This document shows, in pieces, positions 13,156 through 24,415 of a stretch of 64,000 nt of DNA. Made by a program: the position numbers and the translations under genes. This DNA is from Welwitschia mirabilis (Eukaryota > Gnetophyta > Gnetopsida > Welwitschiales). The DNA is taken from assembly GCA_051453625.1 (NCBI GenBank), contig JBOZIK010000001.1, positions 161,383,937-161,447,936 on the forward strand, read 5' to 3'. Positions within the stretch are counted from its first letter, which is position 1. The number at the start of each line of letters is the position of its first letter. The notes under the pieces were generated by a model. It was not told the DNA's origin, did no database searches, and saw only the letters and a list, made by a program, of their open reading frames with translations.

Positions 13156-13314
13156 CACTACTAATCCCTAAGACGCATGGTAATACATAGGCTTCTAATA
13201 GTAGTTGTTAGTTATATCAATAGGTTGTCGTGGTAACTACCTGAAACTGTTTTTTCTAACTGTTTTTCATAACTACTAGGTAGTTATAGGTTCCAAACTA
13301 CCACTAGAAAAAAA

Positions 13315-13328
13315 AACTATAAAAAGGT
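13315..13328 (+). promoter_or_regulatory. Possible internal TATA box upstream of gag
   Basis: CTATAAAAAGGTAG, followed by a purine-rich stretch, between the minisatellite and gag. A short inverted repeat (GGTAACTACCT with AGGTAGTTATAG) lies just upstream. Position and form suit an internal promoter, but this is inference from the motif alone. Confidence 0.3.
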
Positions 13329-13559
13329 AGCACCATCAAAAGAGAAGGAGGGAGGGAAGAGTAAGCAAACACTTGCAGAATAAGTTAAAAAGGTGTATGA
13401 ATTCAAGAGGACATCAAATCCTCTAGTGTATCATGAAATACAAGGTAAATGAGAGAATAGGTGTATTAGAATATCACACTAAAAATATTTTCTTACAGCA
13501 TGATTAGTTAGCTAGTAGGCTCAGTGGCCTTCTTTTTTGCTTAGAAGAAAGACCCACAA

Positions 13560-14420
13560 AACCTACTTAGAGGGCATCCCCAAAACTACCTTCTACATCA
13601 AGACAACATACTCCTACTAATGATGTCATCCTCTAGAATATATAGATGTGACTTTTAAATACAAAGGTTAATCTTCAAGCCTTCCTAATGTATAGATCCA
13701 ATAATTCTAATATTAAACAATGGAAAGGATAAGAGCTTGCTAAGATGATATGTATAAAAACCTATGAAGGCAAAGCTCGCACAAGTGAAAAAGCCATATC
13801 TTGGATCGAGCAATTAGAGAACTACTACAACCTCTATAATATACCTCTAAAACATAGGTGCATATATGTTGTTGTATTTCTCATAGAAAATGCACAGGAA
13901 TGATGGTCTAGGTACCAATAGAAACTCCCACAGAAGATACCATGAAATACATTTATTAAATAATTTAAGAGAAAGTTCATTTCAAAGGATTTTATTGCAG
14001 ACCAAATGGTGGAATTCTAGTGCCTACTCCTAGGCAAACACCCCTTAGATAAACATTAGTCAAACTTTTAACACCTTATAAAATATCAGAAGACATTTTA
14101 GAGAAGTAGTTGATTAGTAGCTTCATTGGAATCTTATCACCCAAACTTCAAAGTGTCCTTCATACTTTAGAAATCAAATCTATAGAGGATACCTATCGAA
14201 AGACAAGGCACTATCTCTAAGGCTAAGAGAATAGATGGATAGATTAATTACACCTAGAAGATAAACATCATACTTCAACTACATAACCAGTAAGGGAGCC
14301 ATACAGAACCAATCTGACTTACCATGAGTGCCATAAGAGAGGTCACATAGCCAGGAACTGTTCTTCCAAAGCATGAGCAACAAATATTTCTTAGCACAAT
14401 TGGCCTCAACCTTCTTATAA
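13560..14420 (+). pseudogene. Chromovirus gag with zinc knuckle
   Basis: Sense-strand gag. The region around 13790-14220 translates to a capsid-like segment with WIEQLENYY near its start and a later LEIKSIEDTYRK block. A CCHC zinc knuckle follows at 14320-14361 (YHECHKRGHIARNC), in which the first Cys is replaced by Tyr, a TGC/TGT-to-TAC change. In the family this protein forms the virus-like particle and the knuckle binds RNA. At least eight stops interrupt it, most of them TAG or TAA at expected Gln codons. The start codon cannot be fixed. Confidence 0.7.
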
Positions 14421-14499
14421 TCATTTTATTCCATCTAAACACATTTATGAAGCCATTCAAATAGGTGTAATTCATAACTAATAGACCATCTTAGAATTA

Positions 14500-14985
14500 G
14501 GTTTCATCTTTTATTATTTTATTTTTAATCAATAGTGGTGCATCACATAGTTTTATTTCACCATCTTTATTTTATAAACTAAAGATTCCCTCTTTCAAAT
14601 AATGAAAGTCCACAATTGGAGTTGTATAGGGTAATGTTCTTATATAAGATGGGATTTCTGCTCTTATTTTCTTTTCCATTTATGATTTATAATTTAGGAA
14701 TAAGTTTTATGTCTTCCAAATTAGGGAATACCATGCAATTCTAGGAATACCTTTCTTAGTTTGGTATAATGTTTGAATTAATTCCTTCATGGAGCATTAA
14801 GGCTATCCCATTCATTTGGTGAACAAATTTTTCAAGGAGGGAAAGAATAAGAAGATCTTTTTAACCTCACCCAAACAGATTACTAAAGCTATAAAAAAGA
14901 AATAGATGTTTATTACCTTAGTACAAGCAGAAGATCATAAAAAATATCTATCCATACAATAAGAAATAAAGGAATTCTCATATAT
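14500..14985 (+). pseudogene. Chromovirus aspartic protease region
   Basis: The active-site block reads LINSGASHSFIS at about 14525-14560, where the family has a D(S/T)GASHSF motif, so the catalytic Asp is Asn (GAT to AAT). Downstream, about 14727-14760 gives HAILGIPFL, matching the LGMPFL/LGxxFL block of plant gypsy proteases. Frameshifts follow. In a live element this enzyme cuts the Gag-Pol polyprotein. Confidence 0.7.
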
Positions 14986-16440
14986 GTTTGAAGATTCAAA
15001 AATGCTCTCACCAAATAGAGAGGTACAACATGTAATCTATTTGATCCCTAGAGTACAACTAATGGCCAAAGCACCTTATAATTTCTTAGTGATAAAATTA
15101 AGAGAATTTAAGTTACAATCAAATAACTATTATTAGAAGGCAAAATTTATCCTAGTGTATCACCNNNNNNNNNNNNNNNNNNNNNNNNNNNNNNNNNNNN
15201 NNNNNNNNNNNNNNNNNNNNNNNNNNNNNNNNNNNNNNNNNNNNNNNNNNNNNNNNNNNNNNNNNNNNNNNNNNNNNNNNNNNNNNNNNNNNNNNNNNNN
15301 NNNNNNNNNNNNNNNNNNNNNNNNNNNNNNNNNNNNNNNNNNNNNNNNNNNNNNNNNNNNNNNNNNNNNNNNNNNNNNNNNNNNNNNNNNNNNNNNNNNN
15401 NNNNNNNNNNNNNNNNNNNNNNNNNNNNNNNNNNNNNNNNNNNNNNNNNNNNNNNNNNNNNNNNNNNNNNNNNNNNNNNNNNNNNNNNNNNNNNNNNNNN
15501 NNNNNNNNNNNNNNNNNNNNNNNNNNNNNNNNNNNNNNNNNNNNNNNNNNNNNNNNNNNNNNNNNNNNNNNNNNNNNNNNNNNNNNNNNNNNNNNNNNNN
15601 NNNNNNNNNNNNNNNNNNNNNNNNNNNNNNNNNNNNNNNNNNNNNNNNNNNNNNNNNNNNNNNNNNNNNNNNNNNNNNNNNNNNNNNNNNNNNNNNNNNN
15701 NNNNNNNNNNNNNNNNNNNNNNNNNNNNNNNNNNNNNNNNNNNNNNNNNNNNNNNNNNNNNNNNNNNNNNNNNNNNNNNNNNNNNNNNNNNNNNNNNNNN
15801 NNNNNNNNNNNNNNNNNNNNNNNNNNNNNNNNNNNNNNNNNNNNNNNNNNNNNNNNNNNNNNNNNNNNNNNNNNNNNNNNNNNNNNNNNNNNNNNNNNNN
15901 NNNNNNNNNNNNNNNNNNNNNNNNNNNNNNNNNNNNNNNNNNNNNNNNNNNNNNNNNNNNNNNNNNNNNNNNNNNNNNNNNNNNNNNNNNNNNNNNNNNN
16001 NNNNNNNNNNNNNNNNNNNNNNNNNNNNNNNNNNNNNNNNNNNNNNNNNNNNNNNNNNNNNNNNNNNNNNNAAATGTGAATTCTTCAAAACAGAAATTAG
16101 TTATTTGGGACATATCATCTAGGAATTATAATAGACCTGGCCAAAGTTTAAGCCATAAAAGACTAACCAGAAATGAAGGATGCCACTCAAGTATGAAGTT
16201 TTTTAGGAATGATTGGCTTCTATAGGAAATTTGTTCTAGGATTTTCTCAAATTATAAGACCATTAATAGATTTAACTAAAGAAACAAATACATTCCACTT
16301 AAACACTAAATGCAAGGAGGCATTTCTTAAATTGAAGTTGCTACTCACAACTGCACTGGTCCTTAAAATTATAGATGTAAACAAACCATTTGTAGTCATC
16401 ACAGATGCTTCTACCAAAGGAATAAGAGTCATACTTAGCT
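14985..16440 (+). pseudogene. Chromovirus reverse transcriptase (core hidden by a gap)
   Basis: 14985-15164 carries the N-terminal RT approach: FEDSKMLSPNREVQHVIYLI followed by KAPYNFLV and LREFKLQ, the plant gypsy block that precedes the fingers. The palm, with the YxDD catalytic box, would fall in the N run 15165-16071 and cannot be judged. After the gap comes KCEFFKTEISYLGHII, then an open segment 16209-16442 beginning MIGFYRKFVLGFSQIIRPL and ending with TDASTKGI, which is the RT C-terminus running into RNase H. One stop-free stretch of 77 codons remains. Confidence 0.85.
15165..16071. other. Assembly gap (907 N)
   Basis: Unknown bases inside the chromovirus RT. Open frames crossing it are artefacts. 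Confidence 0.99.
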
Positions 16441-16760
16441 AATATGATCAGGTGATTGATTATGAATTATGGAAGTTAAACCAGCATGAGAAGAATTACC
16501 TCATACATGACTTGAAACTATTATCCATAGTGCATGCCTTGAAACTTTGGAGGCATTACCTTATAGGAAATGAATTCCTCCTTAAAACAGATCATAAAAT
16601 CTTGGCATATTTCTAGAAATAACCCCTTCTAAATATGGAATAAAGGATATGGAGTGAGTTACATATAGAATATAATTTCAAGTTTTTGTACACCCCTAAA
16701 AAGAAGAAAAAAGTTGCATATGATTTGAGTAGGATGTGGTGTATGTTAGCTACCACTATC
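16395..16760 (+). pseudogene. Chromovirus RNase H
   Basis: Continues from RT. TDASTKGI holds the first catalytic Asp. HDLKLLSIVHALKLWRHYL follows, where related elements have an EKELLAIV block, so the usual catalytic Glu appears to be Lys. KTDHKILAYF keeps the next Asp. After this, stops stand at expected Gln positions (YF-stop-K-stop-P for YFQxQ). The domain removes the RNA strand of RNA-DNA hybrids. Confidence 0.8.
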
Positions 16761-16859
16761 ACATCGGACTTGGCCAACTTTCTTAAAACTTCTTTAAAAG
16801 AAGACCTATAGTTCAAATATATATTCTAATAGGTTTAAGAAGGAAGAGAAGTAGACACG

Positions 16860-17640
16860 TACATGATCTCATGGGATGAATTCCTTTTCAAGAAAAGATG
16901 ATTATGCATCCCATAAGGCCCATAGAGAAGGACGCTAATGTCTGAACTATATGAAGTTCCTTATGTAGGACATCCGGGATTTCTTAGAAATTACCACCAA
17001 TTGTGGCAATACTACTTTTGGTCCAAAATAAAGGCAAAATTAAAGGAATATATCTGCAACTATTTGATATGCTAGTAGATGAAAATCACTTAAGGATGGC
17101 CCATTGGACTCCTTCAGCCATTGGTAGTGACACAATGGAAATGGGAAGAAATATCTATGGGTTTCATCACTAGGTTACCCCTTACTAATAAATAGCATGA
17201 TGCAATTTTTATCTGTGTAAATAGGTTAACTAAGATGGATCACTTCATTGTAGTCTGAAGTACCAATATAGCAGAAGAACTAGCTCTGTATTTTGTACAA
17301 GAAGTTTTCAGACTTCATGATGCACCTCATGTCATAGTATCTAATTCAGATCTAAAATTCTTACCTGAATTTTGAAAAAGATTCTTTCATCACTTAGGTA
17401 CTAAGCTCAGTTTTAGCACTACTTATCACCCAAAAACATATGACCAAATAGAAAGGATAAATTATATATTAAAAGAAATCTTAAGATGTTATGTAGCAGG
17501 CAAGCTCAAGTAATGAAAGAACTACTTGCATCTAGTAGAATTTGCTTATAATTAAACATTTCAGACATCCATCCATAGTTCACCATTCAAAGAAATGTAC
17601 AGCAAAAACTGTTCTACACATATGACATGATTAGATCCTT
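16860..17640 (+). pseudogene. Chromovirus integrase
   Basis: The H2C2 region (about 16960-17085) is recognisable from VGHPGFLRNYHQLWQYYFW and a CNYLIC-like end. The core follows: WKWEEISMGFITRLPL, NRLTKMDHFIV, VIVSNSDLKFLPEF, FSTTYHPKTYDQIERINYIL, and a LHLVEFAYN block. Of the DDE triad, the first Asp is Gly (SMGF for SMDF) and the second is Asn (VSNSD for VSDRD). The Glu in DQIERIN is kept. The enzyme would have been dead even without the stops. Confidence 0.85.
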
Positions 17641-18038
17641 CACAAAAATTAGAAAAGATAGTACCCTCAGGATTAAAAATGATGAAGGAAGTGATCAATA
17701 AAATAAAATGGTAATTATAAGTACCACAAGATTGGTATAAGAAGTACTACGATTAGAAGCATTAGCCCTATATATTTTAGATAGGTGAATAAGTACTATT
17801 AAGAATCAAAATAGAAATAGATTCCTTAAAAATGGGAAAGTATAGCAAACTAGCACCATAATTTTATTGAGAAGATTGGAAATATAGCATACAAATTAGA
17901 TCTTCCTCCTCAACTTTCTTGAATACATCCATATTATCATGTGAGCATATAAAAACCTACCATAAATATAGAAACTAAGATTACACCTTAAGCTAGTAAC
18001 ATATCATGCTCAAACCAAATTTAACTTTTATGGTTTAA

Positions 18039-18189
18039 CTAGAAAAAGTTCTAAGTACTAAAGATAGTTAATTAAAAAATAAAAGAATAAATGAGGTACT
18101 TATTCAATGGACCCATTATAATCAACAAATATGGGAAAATAGGGAGTACATGCAGGAAACCTTTTCCAAACTTTTTAATAATAACAAAG
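18039..18189 (+). pseudogene. C-terminal chromodomain
   Basis: After an integrase C-terminus with AYKLDLPPQLS and IHPYYHV at about 17890-17940, the frame at 18039 gives LEKVLSTKDS, a stop, then LKNKRINEVLIQWTHY and a WENREYM block. The order EKIL..., NKxxxEVLVQW, W-E matches chromodomains at the end of chromovirus integrases, which direct insertion to marked chromatin. One stop (at about 18069) interrupts it. It is the main reason for the chromovirus call. Confidence 0.8.
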
Positions 18190-18370
18190 TATGATATACC
18201 ATTTTTTAATGTATATTATATTTGCATCTATAATTAAATAGTATCTATTCTTTCCTAATATGTCTTGTAGATCCTACAGAAAATAATTCAGAGGAGCATG
18301 GACTTAGAAATAATACAGGATAAGGAGAGGCTATACTTAAGGATGAGCACGATACCTAAGAGGAAGGGAA

Positions 18371-18696
18371 TGTAATGTTCCAAAATCACTAATTGTTTAA
18401 TGATGTATTTTAAGCACTAATGAAGTGTGGTTAACAAGATTTATGTATAGGCAGATCCAAAATATGTAAAGATTTGTCCTATTCCAAGAGAGGGACTAAG
18501 GTCGTAGTTTACATCTTTACCTATAATCACTTGTCCAAGGCTATTTGCTAATGATGTGAAATGTAATATACTGTTATCAATAATAAAATCCTATTTTATC
18601 TAAATTATTTCTTATTATTTTTTGAATATTTGTGTGTTATTTTAAAATTTTCTTTTTAAGTAAAATGATCTTAAAATAGTAAAATGGAATATTAAA
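18371..18696 (+). repeat. Chromovirus second LTR
   Basis: Starts TGTAATGTTCC directly after the polypurine tract and ends GGAATATTAAA, the decayed form of GGGACATTACA. It is homologous to 9141-9543 but lacks about 80 bases in the middle. Confidence 0.85.
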
Positions 18697-19720
18697 TTTG
18701 CTATCAGAGCTAATAACAAGTGGTAAACTGCTACTTGAAGGAAAAGAAGAAAGAAAATCTTCTTATAAACTAAATAACCAAAAAAGCCAAATAATACATC
18801 AAAGAATAGGAATATAATGATCAAAGAAAATAAGATGCTAGCGAAAATAGGATCCATAACATCATAACAAGGAAAAATCAAACATCACTACTAAGGAGGA
18901 AGAAGATCCTCCACAAAGAGAGTAACAGGGTTGTGACCTCTGCACTTAGAATGGGAGGCTCCATGTCACCTAGATCTACTTCCATCCCAGTAGTAGGAAC
19001 CATCATAGTACTAATTTCAATCAAAGAAGAAGCTGCTAATAAATCTACCTCAGTAATAGGATACATCCACTTATAAAGCTTTATATGAAGCTTACTATAA
19101 GCAACCAAAGTCCCTAACAGATATTCTTTTGAGAGCTCCATATCATGATATATACATTTATGTCATTAATAGTAATAGCTAGATAATCTTCACATGTTTG
19201 TATCATCCTCTTGTTCTTTGCCAATCAAGCAAATAAGGCACTCTGACTCTCTTCTATTATAGCCATCTATGAAGCATCTTCCCTTGATTTCTTCTCTGAC
19301 AAATGCATGTTATCCATCTCATTTTCCAACATCTAAAGGAAATCACTCATAAACTCTCACTCTTTAATTCCATGATGTGCCATGCAATAAAAATACTTCA
19401 TTATATCCACCACATTATAGAAATAGTGGAGTGGAATAGGCCATTCTCGTTATAGAGAACAATGAGGAGTGAAGCGAGCAAAATGGCTATACTCAAAGTC
19501 CCATGGTACATATGCTACCTTGGACTGATAATGGGTGTAGACATCATCTAGGTATGAAGGATGTATGACTTACACATGAAAAAGCCTGGAAAGGGATTGA
19601 TAATCTCCTATCTAGTCCATTAGCTCCTTAACCTTAGGGTACAAAGTCTCCATCACTGAGAAAAGTTGATCAGTGTGATATGAAACTTGGCCCTATTTCT
19701 AGGAGTAGATTAAGAAAATG
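18697..19720 (+). mobile_element. Second, truncated chromovirus internal region
   Basis: Begins with a PBS (TGCTATCAGAGC, 18699-18710) and follows the sequence downstream of the first LTR (9544-10555) base by base with substitutions and small indels. Homology fades at about 19710. This is the start of a second element sharing the middle LTR. The minus strand here carries the C-terminal part of the antisense gene. Confidence 0.85.
18878..19710 (-). pseudogene. Antisense gene, second copy (C-terminal part)
   Basis: Minus-strand counterpart of 9724-10550. The segment 19141-18878 is open for 87 codons and begins MELSKEYLLGTLVAYSKLHI, against NLSKEYLLGILITYSKIHM in the first copy. Both end at the same TGA (18878-18880 here). 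Trp at the position after KLYK is intact here and a stop in the first copy. Upstream of 19141 the frame is closed by stops and small indels. Function unknown. Confidence 0.55.
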
Positions 19721-20820
19721 ACCATAAGAAGAACATCACAACATGAATGATCATACTTCTAGATAAAATGTTTACCTTTTCACCAATATTTACAATTATG
19801 TTTTCAATCTTATTTTCATCCAGACTTTTCTTACAACTAAGAACCTAGATAAATCCTAAAGGATTACCTACAATCATAATGTATAGGTATCGCTTCTTGT
19901 ATTATTTAACTACCAAATATCCATAAAGTGGACTTTAAGCCATCCATTATTTAACTCTTACCATAATTCAATAGATTAGAATCTAAGGATCCCTTCTTAT
20001 ATCTCAAAGAATTTGAATGCATTCTATATAGTTTTCCATAGATGTATAACATATTTAATGACCTTATACTAATATTATTTTTCTTTTCCCTTAAAGACAA
20101 ATCTAAATATTAGTTGTATACATGGAAACCTATTTCTATCTTTACTTGGATTAATTTAAACTAGTCTTTCATTAAGAAGTTTCTTTTAAGTTACAATACC
20201 AATGCCCTTAAAAAAGAGATTATGAACTTCAAATAAAGAAATAATTTACGTTTTTTTTCAAACATTAGAAAGATTTAAATATTTTTTTACTCAAATTCCC
20301 TTAACATGGATTTAAATCAAGTAAACTTATTATCTTATCTTATGAGGGATTATCTTCCAACTATAAAAATTGATAAAGATTAAAACTTTGTAGAGTCAAT
20401 GTTTAAATCTCTAGAAATTTACAAGATCCTAGTAATCTTATAATTTACTCCATAATATTAAAGAAAGTAGTATCATTAATGTTTCTAAGAATTTTAAAGT
20501 TAACAATAAACTATATGAATTATCTAAAATAATTAAGTTGCTTAGTATAACTTCTAAGCCCATCATTACTAAAAATAAGTGTTTAATACATCCTGTAGAT
20601 TTCAATAAAACAATTGAATGCCTTTCCATCTTTGATTTTTAGGAAATTGTTTAGAAGAAAGTGAACATTATAAGATAACAATGATCTAATCAAAGAGAAA
20701 ATGACCCTTACTCCAAAACCTATAATCCAAGATTAAGAAATTGTCTAAACTTATTATAAAAATAAAACAATAACAAACGAGAATCTTTTAGTCAATCTAA
20801 AAAACCCTATCCTTCACCAT
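19721..20820. other. Unassigned sequence before the Athila/Tat-like relic
   Basis: AT-rich with no clear motif. It probably belongs to the gag part of the relic at 20830-22160, because that domain lies downstream on the same strand, but the frame is too broken to show it. Confidence 0.4.
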
Positions 20821-20829
20821 CATGTAATC

Positions 20830-22160
20830 CATATCCTTATTCATCTTCTACAAACCAACCTTTAACACTTTACTCTTTGGACAAACACTTAAAAAGTTCA
20901 TGAAATCTTAAATTCATATCAAGAATGATCAAAAAACTTATAAATATTAAAATAAAATGTTTAACAACTCAATCAAACAGCCACATACATTCTTGAATTC
21001 CTTAATCATTAAAAAAAGACAAGCTTTCCTCCACACATGAGCTTAATTCTAGTAGTGCAAAAATAGTAGAAGACTTGTAGATTATAGAAACTAAAGCTAT
21101 ACACCTTAGAAGTGGAAGAGAAATTAATAAGAAGGTAGAGAAAAAGAAGTCACATGAGAAGGAAGTGGGAACAAAACATTGTAGCAAAAAGAAAGAAGTA
21201 AAAGAGAAACCTAAAAAGGAAATTCAACCTTACAAGGAATCCATACCCTTTTCACAAAAACTTAGAAGAGACTTTTTAGTTGAGAAACATTAAAAATCCC
21301 TTGAATTTATAAAGAATTTAATATTAACATTCTTCTTTTAGAATCTATTAAACAAGTTCCTTCATATGCCAAATTTTTAAGGACTTGGGTACTCTCAAGA
21401 GAAGGATGAATGTCAAGAGTAATGTCTTCTTAGATTAGTAAACTAGTGCTATTATTTAAAGTTAAATCCATCCTAAGTATAAAGATCTAAGATGTCCTAC
21501 CATCTTAATTACTCTTGCAAATAAACATATTAGGCAAGATTTTCTAGAAACTTGCTAGAAATTAAAGCAAATGTGAATATTTTACCCTATTGTATCTATA
21601 AAGAGCTTGTCTTAAATGATCTTAAGAATATAAAACTATAATTACAATTAGATAAATTTTTGAAATATCTTATAAGGATACTAGATGATGTTATACTTCA
21701 AATTGAAAATTTTTACTTCTTATTGGATTTCATAGTATTAAAGATGGAACAAGATAGAAGTTATTTCATTCAAATGGGTCCTTATCAATTGTAAGAATGA
21801 TCTCATGAAAAATCTTATTTGTGAATATGACTGTGGAGTTTAATATCTTTAATTCTATAAAATAACATAAAAATACTAAAAGGATTAAACTTACAAAAAT
21901 ACTTGACAATAATTCTCATGATCTTGATTTTTCCTCTTATGAGAAAAACATTTCTATTTTTCCTCCTTTTTCTCTTGTGTTCGACTCACATATTGATTTT
22001 AGAGATAATCTTTGTATTGACTTGGATTTACCTCTTAAAGATTTCAAATATGTCTTTGATGATTTTTGAACTTATCTATTGGTTCTTCATTCATCTATGT
22101 ATTCATCATAAAAATATGTTTTGCAAAATGTTTCAAAGAATTACAAAAAAGGTATAGATT
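20830..22160 (+). pseudogene. Athila/Tat-like gypsy gag-protease relic
   Basis: About 21085-21260 reads TKAIHLRSGREINKKVEKK and later PFSQKLRRDFL, the block found between gag and protease in Athila/Tat polyproteins (a ...LRSG... segment, then a PFPxRL segment). About 21330-21400 reads LLESIKQVPSYAKFLRTW, matching the ALxxMPSYAKFLK block. About 21556-21770 reads ANVNILPYCIYKELVLNDLK, then LQLDKFLKYLIRILDDVIL and NFYFLLDFIVL: the aspartic protease fold of this lineage, with the active DLGAS/N site degraded to EIKAN. A PLKDFKYVF block near 22030 may be the start of RT. Frameshifts and stops are frequent. No LTRs were found. Confidence 0.65.
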
Positions 22161-22782
22161 GAACCTCTTCTAATTTGGAATGTTTGAATCCTAGTGTGAG
22201 CACTTCTGATGTTCTTTTTAAGTTTTTCAACTCATACGTGAAGTTTTATCATGAAAACATTTCCATACATAAGTCACCATTTAGTCATCATTTCCATAAT
22301 TATAAGTTTGATATTTATATTAATTTAAGTTTTCTTCCTCATACATCAATGATTATCCTATCCATAAGAGTGATTTGGTTTTTTCAAATAACTTTTAAAT
22401 TAGATTTTCCTTCTAGTAGTCTAGCATTACACTATTTGGATTAACCTATAGGAAATCAAGATGTGTTCGAGGATGTTTCCTTCATGAAAAATGTTAATCA
22501 TTACCATTCACTCAATCTTTGCATCAAATCTTTTTAGCCATATATACTATTTCCACATAAAACCATGTATCCACATTTTATTAATCACTATAATATTTTT
22601 ATGAGTTCATAAGACTTAATGATATTGATTAATTACCTTTTTTCTTAGTATAATAATAAAGTGATCTTTAGTCTTTTTAAAGTTTAATAGAAATCTTATA
22701 ATTTCTTTCTTTCTCATGAGTTAGTTCTTTGCAATTTTTACATTATTTATTAAAGTTTATAGTTAATTAAGTACTCTAATTT
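22161..22782. other. Unassigned sequence left of element A
   Basis: AT-rich. The open frame 22175-22444 (89 codons) has no recognisable motif; it may be the continuation of the relic on its left. It ends at the target duplication of element A. Confidence 0.4.
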
Positions 22783-22787
22783 GAAAA
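22783..22787. other. Target site duplication GAAAA (left)
   Basis: GAAAA directly before the 5' LTR of element A. The same five bases follow the 3' LTR at 30966-30970. Confidence 0.8.
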
Positions 22788-24358
22788 TGTTAATAAATCT
22801 AGTATTGATGATTTCACTTCTTAAATATGTTATGTCATTATGTAAATAGGTCATTTTAAAGAATATTAGATCATGCTAAGCATAAGATGATGATGGATCT
22901 TCAAAGACAATATTTTATACAAAGGATCAATTGTTGAAATGCAAGTGATATTTTATAAAAAGGATCAATTATTGAAATGCAAATTTAGTTATGTAAAGAA
23001 ATCTATAGAATTTAAGATGTCTCTAATAAAGAAGTCTAGGAAATTAAATATGTCTCTAGTGTACTATCTTTTAGGTCATAGGTTAAAGACGACTACCTCA
23101 TCAAAGACGACTATGATAAAAGTTGAACCTAATATAGATAAAGATGTTTGTACTGAAGTTAAACAGGTAATAGAGTCAATTTTGATTTTAATCAATATTT
23201 TACATTTTAGGTGAGCTATTAACTTTTACATTGCAAATTCATAATCACAGAGGCATAAGGATACTACAAAGAAAGATTCATGAAAATCTAGATAAGTTTA
23301 CTGAAGGCATCTACATGGTAAAGATGTCTAACTATTAGTAGACATCTATAAATATGAAGACATCTTAGACCAAAGTTTATGTAAAGATATGTATCCAATT
23401 ATTAAATGTTTCCTATCCATTACATAATGGTTACAAAGTCTAAATGGCTTTGTTCAAGGTCAAATGGTTAGTTTTCCTTTAATGTTATAAAGGCTTAATG
23501 TTACAGATTAAATCTGAGATCTTGAATGTTTTAGCACATAATGATCAAATCAAATACTGAATAAAGAATGCATGAATAATTGGAAATACTCATAAAGGAT
23601 TAAACCTATTATTTAAAAAGGATCTTTCATTGTTCACATCATTCGCTCTTATATCCTACATCACCACATCATTATTTTGCACTCATGATGATGAAATAAA
23701 TAAGGATTAAGTCTTCATTAAAGCTACATCTTTAGGCTTGTTATTGTATTATATTTGTGGTTCTTACATTATTTGAACTATATTATTATTAAATATGATT
23801 ATAATTTCATTCTTATATTGAATCAAACTCATTATAAGGTAACCATTGTATGGGTGTGCATTTAAGGTAGTGCCTATGAGCACTTATTTTATTATAAGAT
23901 TTGTGGTAAGATAGAAAACTGTTATTTTCTTACAAAAAAGAGAGTACTACCTTTCAAGGATACTCTTACTTATTGTAATATTGTGATATTCCTGTGAAAC
24001 CACTATTTTCGTATGGGGAAGAGAGTCTTACCTTATAAGGAGACTCTCAGTTATTGTAATATTTTTGGTATGCCTATGAAAACCACAATTTATTTGCAGG
24101 GAAGAAAGTAATATCTTGCAAGGAGACTTACACTTATTATAAGATTGGTGATGCACTAGAAAATCAATATTTTCTTGTAGGTCAATAATATCCATATGTG
24201 TGAGTAGAAGATATCCTCTGTGTGTGGACGTACCTAGGTTGAGAAACCACATTATCTTGGTAAGGTATTTTTATTTTACTTTTTTATTTTATTATTAGTT
24301 TAAATTTTTATTTTTTGGAACTAAATTTACCACTTTCCTCTTATTTCAATGATCCTCA
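22788..24358 (+). repeat. Element A 5' LTR
   Basis: Starts TGTTAATAAATCTAG and ends GATCCTCA. Collinear with 29418-30965 throughout. It contains repeated words of the GATGTCT/AGACATCT type and three variants of a block with GGAAGAGAGT and GGAGACTCT (about 23930-24130), which look like a tandem repeat of about 90 bases within the LTR. Confidence 0.85.
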
Positions 24359-24360
24359 AA

Positions 24361-24372
24361 TGGTATTAAAGT
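24361..24372 (+). other. Element A primer binding site (tRNA-iMet)
   Basis: TGGTATTAAAGT, two bases after the LTR. It matches TGGTATCAGAGC with C-to-T and G-to-A changes. Confidence 0.75.
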
Positions 24373-24415
24373 GGGTACTCTTAAAAAAGAGTAACTTCCT
24401 TGAGTAAATAATGAA

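Larger units (their letters stand above)
9141..18696 (+). mobile_element. Ty3/gypsy chromovirus, decayed, with extra antisense gene
   Basis: LTRs at both ends, a PBS, and a polypurine tract AAGAGGAAGGGAA at 18358-18370 directly before the 3' LTR. The sense strand carries gag, protease, RT, RNase H, integrase and a C-terminal chromodomain in gypsy order. The chromodomain places it among chromoviruses. Between 5' LTR and gag lie about 4 kb not expected in this group: a gene on the opposite strand and a minisatellite array. The LTR is followed by a second partial internal region (18697-19720), so the locus is LTR-internal-LTR-internal, as produced by unequal recombination between tandem copies. 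An N run (15165-16071) hides the RT core. Numerous stops make it inactive. Confidence 0.85.

Noticed and set aside
22175-22444. 89-codon open frame as a small gene
   Set aside because: No family signature, AT-rich codon use, and position within decayed transposon sequence.
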